Shown one piece after another: positions 53,082 to 60,562 of a stretch of DNA of 64,000 nt. The notes under the pieces are model-generated. The model searched no databases, was not told the DNA's origin, and saw only the letters and a list, made by a program, of their open reading frames with translations. This DNA comes from JAJYSO01 sp964495935 (GTDB lineage: Bacteria; Bacteroidota; Bacteroidia; Flavobacteriales; Flavobacteriaceae): positions 62,001 to 126,000 of the forward strand of contig CAZBXQ010000001.1 in the NCBI GenBank assembly GCA_964495935.1. The letters run 5' to 3'. A program made the position numbers and the translations under genes. Numbering within the stretch: position 1 is the stretch's first letter; every line of letters begins with the position of its first letter.

Positions 53082-53162
53082 CTAACTATCGGCATCAGGA
53101 GGCTGGAACATCATCATGTTCATTGGCATCATTCCCATTACCATAGTTTCGTATAACTTCAT
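53082..53162 (-). CDS. Methionine-rich leader peptide B (26 residues)
   Basis: A short open frame with 9 methionines among 26 residues: Met at 1, 7, 9, 11, 12, 14, 16, 17 and 18 (core MGMMPMNMMMF). It lies between terminators A and B of the met leader. Slow decoding of Met codons when charged initiator/elongator Met-tRNA is scarce would let the following terminator be bypassed. A possible competing pairing is GTTCCAG (53103-53109) with CTGAAC (53049-53054), which overlaps the terminator's left arm; it is weaker than that of leader A. Too short for standard gene finders. The function is inferred. Confidence 0.78.
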   Translation of the reverse strand: MKLYETMVMGMMPMNMMMFQPPDADS

Positions 53163-53213
53163 CGTGTTTCTATTTTATTGATCCTCTTTAAGAATCAGGA
53201 AAAATCAATCCAT

Positions 53214-53244
53214 AAAAAAACCCCTGCGATTGCAAGGGCTTTTT
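53214..53244 (-). terminator. First methionine attenuator terminator (between leader peptides A and B)
   Basis: On the minus strand CCCTTGC (53238-53232) pairs with GCAGGGG (53227-53221) with one G-U pair, loop AATC, followed by seven T. An A-rich stretch upstream can extend the stem into the T-run. Confidence 0.88.
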
Positions 53245-53261
53245 AGGAGTTGAAATTTATC

Positions 53262-53345
53262 TTATTTTCTTCCATAACACAAGCCCTGCGAATCGTTTCG
53301 CATCATCATAGCTTGCATTATGTTGTTGTATAAATACATTTTCAT
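53262..53345 (-). CDS. Methionine-rich leader peptide A (27 residues)
   Basis: A short open frame with 6 methionines in 27 residues (positions 1, 3, 10, 13, 14, 15; core QAMMMRN), starting about 15 bases after the expected transcription start. Codons 19-22 include GCAGGGCTT (53281-53289), which mimics the right arm of the following terminator and can pair with AAGCCCTTGC (53232-53241), its left arm, with one bulge. This is the classic antiterminator arrangement: stalling at Met 13-15 leaves it free. Function is inferred from this layout and from the downstream met genes. Confidence 0.82.
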   Translation of the reverse strand: MKMYLYNNIMQAMMMRNDSQGLCYGRK

Positions 53346-53360
53346 GGTCTCATATGGGAG

Positions 53361-53389
53361 CAAATATATAAAAATATTTATCTCGCCAA
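53361..53389 (-). promoter_or_regulatory. Promoter of the met operon leader
   Basis: On the minus strand TTG (53389-53387), an 18-base spacer and TATATTTG (53368-53361). Both elements are perfect matches. No other promoter is seen before leader B, so both attenuators are in series on one transcript. Confidence 0.85.
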
Positions 53390-53601
53390 CGAATATTATT
53401 TATATTTTTTATTTTTCCATACGATTATTTAATTTTTTGGGGTTCAAGCAAAACCTTCCATAAAATACCGCTATTATTATTTCGGATCATGACTTTTATG
53501 GTAATCCAATTGCATTAATAATTACCCGCGACTGTAGTCAGTTTTTTGAAAGTCCATAGAAAAATTTAAATAACCTCGAAGAATAATTACTATAAAAGTT
53601 T

Positions 53602-53629
53602 TTGGGAATGAAATTTATAATTACTTTTG
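53602..53629 (+). promoter_or_regulatory. Promoter of tRNA-Ala (TTG, 17-base spacer, TACTTTTG)
   Basis: TTG 53602-53604 and TACTTTTG 53622-53629; the mature tRNA begins 20 bases downstream of the -7 element. Confidence 0.7.
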
Positions 53630-53649
53630 TCGCTCAAATTTATTCTCTC

Positions 53650-53723
53650 GGGGGATTAGCTCAGTTGGCTAGAGCGTTTGGCTGGCAGCCAAAAGGTCAT
53701 CGGTTCGAATCCGATATTCTCCA
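53650..53723 (+). tRNA. tRNA-Ala (anticodon GGC)
   Basis: 74 bases: acceptor GGGGGAT with ATTCTCC (two G-U pairs), D-arm GCTC/GAGC, anticodon stem TTTGG/CCAAA with loop CTGGCAG (anticodon GGC), T-arm ATCGGTTCGAATCCGAT. No CCA encoded. A strong terminator follows. Confidence 0.95.
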
Positions 53724-53729
53724 CTTTTA

Positions 53730-53759
53730 ATTCCCGCGCAGGCGGGAATCTCTTTTTTT
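53730..53759 (+). terminator. Terminator of tRNA-Ala
   Basis: ATTCCCGC (53730-53737) pairs with GCGGGAAT (53742-53749) around GCAG, followed by CTC and seven T. Confidence 0.92.
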
Positions 53760-54005
53760 AAGAAAAATCCAAAGGATTATATCAAAATAGAAATCGCTGC
53801 ACCCGTAAAATTTCTCTCAAGCAATTCTATTCATCAATAGATATGGTTTTGTCTCGAGAAGAACAAAGTAATCACAGCCTTCGTACACTTTCCTCCAATG
53901 ACCAGTAGAAGTCGATGCCTATATATACATTCTTCACGGCAAAAAACAAGATCAACCACAACGATTATTTTTATTCAGTCTATATAATAAAATAAATCTC
54001 ATACC
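53760..54005. other. Intergenic stretch before the suf regulatory region
   Basis: No coding region, RNA gene or repeat could be supported here. The suf upstream sites begin at 54006. Confidence 0.5.
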
Positions 54006-54032
54006 TATTTGTAAAACAATTATTTACAAATA
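54006..54032. promoter_or_regulatory. 10-bp inverted repeat upstream of the suf promoter
   Basis: TATTTGTAAA (54006-54015) and TTTACAAATA (54023-54032) are exact complements across seven bases. It is AT-rich, lacks a T-run and lies about 70 bases upstream of the suf -7 element. It may be an operator. Confidence 0.5.
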
Positions 54033-54057
54033 TATTCCTAATTTAGAACCGAGTTAA

Positions 54058-54072
54058 TTAGAATACTTCTAA
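54058..54072. promoter_or_regulatory. Fur/PerR/Irr-like palindrome TTAGAA-TAC-TTCTAA upstream of suf
   Basis: A 15-bp 6-3-6 (near 7-1-7) palindrome ending five bases before the suf -33 element. It resembles PerR and Irr-type binding sites of the Fur superfamily. The position would suit repression or activation of the suf operon by an iron or peroxide sensor. No regulator is seen in the window, so this is inference. Confidence 0.45.
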
Positions 54073-54077
54073 ATAAA

Positions 54078-54108
54078 TTGCTTATCAGCATTCTTCACCT
54101 TATCTTTG
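54078..54108 (+). promoter_or_regulatory. Promoter of the suf operon (TTG, 20-base spacer, TATCTTTG)
   Basis: TTG 54078-54080 and TATCTTTG 54101-54108, leaving a leader of about 55 bases to sufB. Confidence 0.7.
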
Positions 54109-54168
54109 TAGCGATTACAAAAACAGGATTACAATTGTTTTAGTTCTAAATCTAAGAATCAAAAGATT

Positions 54169-55617
54169 ATGGCAAAATATACTGAAGACGATCTGAAAAA
54201 GGAGTTGAAAACCAAGGAATATGAATATGGATTCTATACCGATATTGAGTCAGATACCATTCCTCCCGGCTTAAATGAGGAAACCGTACGTTTAATTTCC
54301 AAAAAGAAAAACGAACCCGAATGGCTGTTGGAATGGCGATTGGATGCATTGGAAATCTGGAAGAAAATGAAACTTCCAAATTGGGCGCATGTCCATTTCA
54401 AAGAACCTGATTATCAAGGTATATCCTATTATTCCTCCCCTACCAAAGGAGCCAAATATGACAGCTTGGACGAGGTTGATCCCGAGTTATTAGACACTTT
54501 CAAAAAACTGGGAATTTCTTTGGATGAGCAAAAACGATTGGCAGGAGTTGCCGTAGATGTTGTAATGGACTCGACTTCGGTAGCCACAACTTTTCAAAAA
54601 ACGCTGAAGGAAAAGGGGATTGTCTTCTGCCCGATTTCAGAAGCCATACAGGAATACCCCGACTTAGTACGAAAATATTTGGGATCGGTCGTTCCCAAGA
54701 CCGATAATTTTGAAGCCGCCTTAAATTCTGCCGTTTTTAGTGATGGGTCTTTCTGCTATATTCCAAAAGGAGTGCGTTGCCCAATGGAACTTTCTACCTA
54801 CTTCCGCATTAATCAGGGAGGAACCGGTCAGTTTGAGCGAACTCTCCTCATTGCTGACGAAGACAGTTATGTAAGTTATCTCGAAGGTTGTACGGCACCA
54901 AGCCGAAATGAAAATCAATTTCACGCTGCTGTAGTTGAGCTTATTGCTTTAGACGGAGCCGAAATCAAATACAGTACGGTTCAAAACTGGTATCCGGGCG
55001 ACAAAGATGGAAACGGCGGCGTATTAAACCTGGTGACCAAGCGCGGTCTTTGTGAGAAAAACGCAAAAATCAGCTGGACACAAGTCGAAACCGGAAGTGC
55101 GGTCACTTGGAAATACCCCAGTTGTATTCTGAAAGGAGACAACTCGGTGGGTGAATTCTACTCCATCGCAGTAACCAACCATCATCAACAAGCCGATACC
55201 GGTACCAAGATGACCCATCTTGGTAAAAACACGCGAAGTACAATTATTTCTAAAGGAATCTCGGCCGGCCATTCACAAAACAGTTACCGCGGAGAAGTGA
55301 GTATAGGCCGAAATGCAGACGGTGCCCGTAACCGCACCGAATGCGATTCTTTGCTGATGGGTAATAAATGTGGAGCGCATACCTTCCCCTACGTTGAAAT
55401 CAAAAACCCGACCGCTCAACTGGAACACGAAGCTACAACAAGTAAAATCGGGGAAGATCAGATCTTCTATTGTAACCAGCGCGGTATTGACGATGAAAAA
55501 GCCATCGCGCTAATCGTCAATGGATTTGGAAAGGAAGTATTGAAAAAATTGCCTATGGAGTTTGCTATTGAAGCCCAAAAATTATTAGAAATCTCTCTTG
55601 AAGGCTCTGTAGGTTAA
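54169..55617 (+). CDS. sufB: Fe-S cluster scaffold protein SufB
   Basis: A 482-residue beta-helix protein of the SUF scaffold SufB2C-D. Landmarks: MDSTSVATTFQKTLKEKGI (near 136), YIPKGVRCPMELSTYFRIN (near 197-215), CTAPSRNENQFHAAVVELIAL (near 244) and the C-terminal half with RGISAGHSQNSYRG-type sequence (near 365), NRTECDSLLMG (Cys, near 388) and HEATTSKIGEDQIFY (near 422). The Cys around CDSLLMG is the proposed cluster/persulfide acceptor. It leads sufC-D-S and so on with its own promoter and candidate operator; SufA is not adjacent. Confidence 0.96.
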   Translation: MAKYTEDDLKKELKTKEYEYGFYTDIESDTIPPGLNEETVRLISKKKNEPEWLLEWRLDALEIWKKMKLPNWAHVHFKEPDYQGISYYSSPTKGAKYDSLDEVDPELLDTFKKLGISLDEQKRLAGVAVDVVMDSTSVATTFQKTLKEKGIVFCPISEAIQEYPDLVRKYLGSVVPKTDNFEAALNSAVFSDGSFCYIPKGVRCPMELSTYFRINQGGTGQFERTLLIADEDSYVSYLEGCTAPSRNENQFHAAVVELIALDGAEIKYSTVQNWYPGDKDGNGGVLNLVTKRGLCEKNAKISWTQVETGSAVTWKYPSCILKGDNSVGEFYSIAVTNHHQQADTGTKMTHLGKNTRSTIISKGISAGHSQNSYRGEVSIGRNADGARNRTECDSLLMGNKCGAHTFPYVEIKNPTAQLEHEATTSKIGEDQIFYCNQRGIDDEKAIALIVNGFGKEVLKKLPMEFAIEAQKLLEISLEGSVG

Positions 55618-55670
55618 CCATACTATCAAATTAATAAAATTCTGAACACCCTATTAAAACGATAAGAAAC

Positions 55671-56426
55671 ATGTTAAAGATTAAGAATTTACATGCCCAT
55701 ATTGAAGGCAATGAGATATTAAAAGGAATTGATTTAGAAATAAATGCCGGTGAAAAACATGCCATCATGGGCCCCAATGGCGGAGGAAAAAGTACGTTGG
55801 CCAATGTGATTGCAGGAAATGAAGCCTATGAAATTACCGAAGGAGAAATCTTTTTTGAAGGTGAAAATATTTTGGATCTCAGCCCTGACGAACGAGCTCA
55901 AAAAGGGATTTTCCTGTCCTTTCAGTATCCTGTTGAGATTCCGGGAGTATCGGTAATGAATTTTATGCGTACGGCCATCAATGCCCTTCGCAATGCCAAA
56001 GGAGAAGACGACATCAGCGGGAAAGAATTAATGGCCCAGCTCAAGAAGAATTCCGAATTATTGGGCATTGATCGTAAATTCTTACAACGGTACCTCAATG
56101 AAGGGTTTTCCGGAGGTGAGAAAAAAAGGAACGAAATTTTTCAAATGGCGATGCTCAATCCAAAACTTTCTATTCTTGACGAAACAGACTCCGGGTTGGA
56201 TATCGACGCCTTGAGAATCGTTTCAGACGGGGTCAACAAACTCCATCGTGACGACAACGCCGCTTTGGTCATTACCCACTACCAACGCCTGCTAAATTAC
56301 ATCATCCCCGATTTTGTACACGTACTCATCGACGGGAAGATCGTAAAAACCGGCGATAAGAATCTCGCTTTAGAATTGGAAGAAAAGGGATACGACTGGT
56401 TGAACAATCAGCTTCAGGAAGCTTAA
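55671..56426 (+). CDS. sufC: SUF system ATPase SufC
   Basis: A 251-residue ABC-type ATPase of the SUF scaffold. Walker A GPNGGGKSTLANVI (residues 34-47), signature FSGGEKKRNEIFQM (near 144), Walker B LSILDETDSGLDIDAL (near 164-179), switch His in VITHYQRLL (near 203). SufC lacks membrane domains and drives scaffold rearrangement with SufB and SufD. Spacing of 53 bases after sufB and 70 before sufD fits one operon. Confidence 0.96.
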   Translation: MLKIKNLHAHIEGNEILKGIDLEINAGEKHAIMGPNGGGKSTLANVIAGNEAYEITEGEIFFEGENILDLSPDERAQKGIFLSFQYPVEIPGVSVMNFMRTAINALRNAKGEDDISGKELMAQLKKNSELLGIDRKFLQRYLNEGFSGGEKKRNEIFQMAMLNPKLSILDETDSGLDIDALRIVSDGVNKLHRDDNAALVITHYQRLLNYIIPDFVHVLIDGKIVKTGDKNLALELEEKGYDWLNNQLQEA

Positions 56427-56496
56427 ATCACTTCCTATTCGATCAAAAATAAGAATTTAGGTTATTTGATAACCGCAATCGTTTGATTATAAAATC

Positions 56497-57831
56497 ATGG
56501 ATTTAAAAGAAAGATTAATAACATCATATCAACAAGCAGCAGAGCAGCATAAAAATGACCGATTTCTTCCGCTTCGGGAAAAGTCCATTGCCTATTTCGT
56601 AGAAAATGGATTTCCCACCAAAAAGGAAGAAACCTGGCGATATACCTCGCTGCGGCCAGTTTTAAAGGAGGATTATAATCTCTTCCCAAAAGATGAGAAC
56701 ACCCTTCGGGAAGACGATATAGCCCCTTATCTCACCCCAGGCTTGAACAGCTATCGAATGGTATTCGTTGACGGGCATTTTGTAGAAAGCCTGTCTTCGC
56801 CTACAAGGGAAGACCAATACAGGATCATCCCGCTTTCAAAAGCCTTTGAAGAGGAAAGTGAAATTGTAGATACCTATTTTGATACGATAGCCCCAAAGGT
56901 AGATCGGGATCGTTTTCGCTCTCTTAATACGGCTTTTTCCCGGGAAGGTGTTTACATCCATGTCGAAAAAAGTGCGGTCGTCAACAAACCCGTTCAAATC
57001 CTATATTTCTCAACCGGAAAGGAAGATGCCGTAATGCTTCAGCCCAGAAATCTGGTAATTGCCGAAGAAAACGCACAGGTTAAGGTGATTGAGCGTCATC
57101 AAAGTTTAAACGATAATGCAACCCTAACCAATTCCGTTACCGAAATTACAGCTGCAAAACATGCTGTAGTCGATTATTATAAGATTCAAAACGACCAATA
57201 TACTTCCTCCCTGGTCGATAACACCTTTGTCGATCAACACGGAAATGAATCTGAAGTTTTTGTACATACCTTTTCTTTCGGAGGAAAATTAACCCGCAAC
57301 AATCTGTATGCTTCTCAGAATGCCGAATACCTGAATACCACTTTTAAGGGAGTCACTATTCTCGAAGGAAAGCAACATGTCGATCACAATACTTTTGTGC
57401 ATCACATTCAGCCCAATAATGAAAGCCATCAGGACTACAAAGGCATGTTTGACGATCGCTCACACGGCGTTTTTGACGGCTATATTCTGGTCGATAAGAT
57501 CGCACAAAAGACCGATGGTTATCAGAAAAGCGATAATATCTTGATAAGCGACCGGGCCATAGCTCATGCTAAACCACAACTGGAGATTTATGCCGATGAC
57601 GTGCTTTGCAGCCATGGTTGTACCGTAGGACAAATTGAAAAAGAAGCATTGTACTATCTGCAAACTCGTGGTGTCCCCAAAAAAGAAGCCAGGGCCTTAA
57701 TGATGTATGCCTTCTGTATCAGTGTTTTGAATTCAGTTAAAATTCCTGAACTAAAGACGCAAATTGATAATTACATCTCTAAGAAATTGGGTGTGAAAAT
57801 GGATTTCGACTCGGAATTGTTGGACGATTAA
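56497..57831 (+). CDS. sufD: Fe-S cluster assembly protein SufD
   Basis: A 444-residue SufB paralogue that completes the SufBCD complex. N-terminal helical region with KKEETWRYTSLRPVL (near 41), then the beta-helix with a C-terminal family segment YADDVLCSHGCTVGQIEKEALYYLQTRG (near 363-390), where the His/Cys pair in CSHGCT is the conserved interface. Spacing after sufC is 70 bases; ten bases separate it from sufS. Confidence 0.95.
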   Translation: MDLKERLITSYQQAAEQHKNDRFLPLREKSIAYFVENGFPTKKEETWRYTSLRPVLKEDYNLFPKDENTLREDDIAPYLTPGLNSYRMVFVDGHFVESLSSPTREDQYRIIPLSKAFEEESEIVDTYFDTIAPKVDRDRFRSLNTAFSREGVYIHVEKSAVVNKPVQILYFSTGKEDAVMLQPRNLVIAEENAQVKVIERHQSLNDNATLTNSVTEITAAKHAVVDYYKIQNDQYTSSLVDNTFVDQHGNESEVFVHTFSFGGKLTRNNLYASQNAEYLNTTFKGVTILEGKQHVDHNTFVHHIQPNNESHQDYKGMFDDRSHGVFDGYILVDKIAQKTDGYQKSDNILISDRAIAHAKPQLEIYADDVLCSHGCTVGQIEKEALYYLQTRGVPKKEARALMMYAFCISVLNSVKIPELKTQIDNYISKKLGVKMDFDSELLDD

Positions 57832-57841
57832 AAAGCAGATT

Positions 57842-59077
57842 ATGAAAAACACGTTGGAAGTGCCCATAGATGTAGAAAAAATAAGAAGAGATTACCCCAT
57901 TCTTTCTCGCAAAGTCAATGGGAAACCGCTGATCTATTTTGATAATGCCGCGACTTCCCAAACTCCGAATCAGGTGGTCGATGCAATAACCGAATATTAC
58001 CATCATTATAATGCCAATATTCATCGCGGGGTTCATGCACTTTCTCAAGAAGCGACAGAGTTATATGAAGAAGCCCGTAAAACTTTGCAAAAACACATCC
58101 ATGCCAAAAAGGCGAAGGAGATTATCTTTACTGCCGGCACTACCCACGGAATCAATTTGGTTGCCAGTGGATTTACCTCATTGTTGACGGCAGAAGACGA
58201 AGTCGTAGTATCGGCGATGGAGCATCATTCTAATATCGTACCCTGGCAAATTACCTGTGAGAAAACCGGAGCCAAACTGCGGGTCATACCGATTACGGAA
58301 GAGGGCGAACTGGAATTATCAGATATCGATTCCATCATCACCGATAAAACCAAAATAGTTTTTATCAACCACGTTTCAAACGCCTTGGGGACGATCAATC
58401 CCGTAGAGAAAATCATCCAAAAAGCACATCGACACGGTGCAGCAATCCTACTGGATGGAGCGCAGGCCGTCCCGCATCTAAAAGTGGATATGCAGGAGTT
58501 AGACGTTGACTTTTACACGGCATCGGGACACAAAATGTGTGGCCCAACAGGAATCGGATTCCTCTATGGAAAAGAGAGCTGGCTCGATAAACTTCCGCCA
58601 TATCAGGGAGGAGGTGAAATGATCGATCAGGTTACCTTTGAAAAAACCACTTATGCCCCGTTACCTCAAAAATTTGAGGCCGGAACACCCAATATTTGTG
58701 GAGCCGTTGCCTATGGAAAGGCCGTCGATTATCTCAATACAATCGGAATGGATCACATTGCCCGGTATGAACATGAACTTTTAGAATATGCTACCGAGCA
58801 ATTGTTGGAGATCGAAGGACTCCGCATTTACGGCACTTCACCCCATAAAACAGCTGTTATTTCCTTTAATATTGAGGGACTGCATCCTTATGATATCGGA
58901 ACGATCATCGACAAAATGGGAGTTGCCATTCGCACCGGACATCACTGTGCCCAGCCCCTTATGGACTTTTATAAAATCCCGGGAACAGCAAGAGCTTCGC
59001 TGGCTTTTTACAATACGAAGGAAGAAGTAGATTTCTTTGTTAACGCTGTGAAGAAAGCAAAAGGAATGCTATCTTGA
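57842..59077 (+). CDS. sufS: Cysteine desulfurase SufS
   Basis: A 411-residue group II cysteine desulfurase (PLP). PLP lysine in YTASGHKMCGPTGIGF near residue 229; catalytic Cys in IRTGHHCAQPLMDFY near residue 367. The conserved N-terminus PLIYFDNAATSQTP is also present. It provides persulfide sulfur to SufE and then to the SufBCD scaffold. The stop codon overlaps the start of the downstream META-domain gene (TTGA), so translation may be coupled. Confidence 0.96.
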   Translation: MKNTLEVPIDVEKIRRDYPILSRKVNGKPLIYFDNAATSQTPNQVVDAITEYYHHYNANIHRGVHALSQEATELYEEARKTLQKHIHAKKAKEIIFTAGTTHGINLVASGFTSLLTAEDEVVVSAMEHHSNIVPWQITCEKTGAKLRVIPITEEGELELSDIDSIITDKTKIVFINHVSNALGTINPVEKIIQKAHRHGAAILLDGAQAVPHLKVDMQELDVDFYTASGHKMCGPTGIGFLYGKESWLDKLPPYQGGGEMIDQVTFEKTTYAPLPQKFEAGTPNICGAVAYGKAVDYLNTIGMDHIARYEHELLEYATEQLLEIEGLRIYGTSPHKTAVISFNIEGLHPYDIGTIIDKMGVAIRTGHHCAQPLMDFYKIPGTARASLAFYNTKEEVDFFVNAVKKAKGMLS

Positions 59078-59493
59078 AATTAGAGACTACAATCTTACTG
59101 CTTCTCGCCATGTCCTCCTGTAAAGGTCAGAAATCATCCACCTCTTCCCCGGTTTTAGCCCATGATACGTACAATGTAGTTTTCCTCTTCGGAGTCGATT
59201 ATCATTCTCCTAAAACCCCGACCCTCCGCTTTAATATCGACCAAAAAAAAGTAAGCGGTTTTACCGGATGTAATTCCTACAGTGCTCCATTGAAGATCCA
59301 GGAAAATAGAATGGAAACCGGACCGGCACGGGTCACCAAACGGTACTGTCAAAATCACATGAAAACAGAACGAGATTTTTTATTAAGTTTAAGAAACCTA
59401 AAAACCTATCGGATTGAGAAAAATAAAATTTATTTTTACAATGAAGAAGGAAATCTTATACTTAAAGCCATAAAATCAGCAGGAAATGAGTAG
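59074..59493 (+). CDS. META-domain (HslJ-like) lipoprotein inside the suf operon
   Basis: A 139-residue predicted lipoprotein. The N-terminus MKLETTILLLLAMSSCKGQ carries a lipobox (LAMSSC, Cys16), and the rest shows the META/HslJ pattern (NIDQKKVSGFTGCNSYSAPL near 51-70, with GCN, and a later TKRYCQNHMKTERDFL near 88). The start is TTG, overlapping the sufS stop by four bases. The stop overlaps the sufE start by eight bases, so it is embedded in the translational chain. META-domain proteins are usually stress or antibiotic-response lipoproteins; the link to Fe-S assembly is not known. Confidence 0.75.
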   Translation: MKLETTILLLLAMSSCKGQKSSTSSPVLAHDTYNVVFLFGVDYHSPKTPTLRFNIDQKKVSGFTGCNSYSAPLKIQENRMETGPARVTKRYCQNHMKTERDFLLSLRNLKTYRIEKNKIYFYNEEGNLILKAIKSAGNE

Positions 59494-59911
59494 TATAAAA
59501 GAAATACAGGACGAAATAGTCGATGAATTCGCCATTTTTGACGATTGGATGCAACGTTATGAATATATGATCGACCTGGGAAAATCTTTACCGTTAATTG
59601 AAGAACGTTATAAAACGGATGACAAGCTCATTCGAGGATGTCAAAGTCGAGTCTGGGTTCAGCCACAAATGAAAGATGGGAAACTCTATTTTACAGCGGA
59701 TAGTGATGCCATTATTACCAAGGGAATCATCGCTATCTTAATCCGTACCTTTTCGGGACAAACCCCCAAGGATATTTTAGAAGCCGATACCGATTTTATT
59801 GATGAGATCGGCCTCAAAGAGCATTTATCCCCTACCCGTGCAAACGGATTACTCAGTATGATCGAAAAAATTAAACTGTATGCCATTAACTATCAGGCAA
59901 AAATGAACTAA
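59486..59911 (+). CDS. sufE: Cysteine desulfuration protein SufE
   Basis: A 141-residue sulfur acceptor that takes persulfide from SufS to the SufBCD scaffold. The reactive cysteine is in LIRGCQSRVWVQPQM near residue 51; the rest matches SufE (MIDLGKSLPLIEERYKTDDKL near 28-48, FSGQTPKDI near 90, LSPTRANGLLSMIEKI near 112). The start overlaps the preceding META gene by eight bases. Position in the suf operon is normal. Confidence 0.95.
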   Translation: MSSIKEIQDEIVDEFAIFDDWMQRYEYMIDLGKSLPLIEERYKTDDKLIRGCQSRVWVQPQMKDGKLYFTADSDAIITKGIIAILIRTFSGQTPKDILEADTDFIDEIGLKEHLSPTRANGLLSMIEKIKLYAINYQAKMN

Positions 59912-59924
59912 AAAGAACACTACT

Positions 59925-60245
59925 ATGGCAAAAGATGTAAATCAGCTTGGAGAAGAAATAATTGCAGTATTAAAGACCTGTTATGACCCCGAAATCCCTA
60001 TCGATGTCTATGAATTAGGGCTAATTTATGACGTCATGGTCAATGAAGAAAATTACAACGTCAAGGTATTGATGACCTTAACAACCCCAAACTGCCCGGT
60101 AGCCGAAAGTTTACCGGCCGAAGTCAAGGAAAAAGTTCGCTCCGTTGACGGGGTCAATGAAGTGGATTTAGAACTTACTTTTGATCCGCCCTGGTCCCAA
60201 GAATTGATCAGCGAAGAAGGAAGACTCGAACTCGGTCTCCTATAG
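59925..60245 (+). CDS. DUF59/SufT-type Fe-S cluster assembly protein
   Basis: A 106-residue MIP18-family (DUF59) protein. Characteristic TCYDPEIPIDVYELGLIYDV (near 17-37) and TTPNCPVAESLPAEVKEKV (Cys near 53) match the SufT/PaaD-like group that helps Fe-S or metal-sulfur cluster maturation. Being the last gene of the suf operon (13 bases after sufE) supports that role. A gene-specific symbol is left off because sufT-type proteins are diverse. Confidence 0.9.
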   Translation: MAKDVNQLGEEIIAVLKTCYDPEIPIDVYELGLIYDVMVNEENYNVKVLMTLTTPNCPVAESLPAEVKEKVRSVDGVNEVDLELTFDPPWSQELISEEGRLELGLL

Positions 60246-60562
60246 CCACAATTACCCTCCGGACGACTCCTCAATTGTATTTTAGAGGTCGCTTCCACCC
60301 TGCTTAATTCATGCGTTTAATCCTCCCTCATGGGGTTAGCCTCGGTCGAAAAGGCCGAGCTTAATCCGACCTACCCGCCAGATGGAGAGCTTGTCTCGGA
60401 TTAAAGAGCGGAGTTTATTCGCCTATGGAGAATTTGCTCTGAAGCCTAACCTAATAAGTACTTCTTTTGGGGTTCTCCATGCCGCTGTTTGACCGTTGAA
60501 ATTAGGGCAACAAAATCACGATTATTCCACAGCTAATCACAGAAAATATAAAATCTCTGCTT
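60246..60562. other. Intergenic stretch with imperfect hairpins, no supported gene
   Basis: A convergent gap between suf and DUF1456. A 9-bp inverted repeat TTAATCCGA/TCGGATTAA (60361-60369 with 60396-60404) is nested in a larger imperfect structure (GGTTAG near 60331 with CTAACC near 60449). No coding region was recognised. Confidence 0.5.

Noticed and set aside
53082..53345. SAM riboswitch ahead of metF
   Set aside because: The conserved SAM-I or SAM-II core segments are not seen. The structure is explained by two Met-rich frames each followed by a terminator.
53650..53723. tRNA-Gly reading of the GGC anticodon loop
   Set aside because: The loop CTGGCAG gives 5'-GGC-3', which reads GCC (Ala). 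Glycine would need GCC as anticodon.
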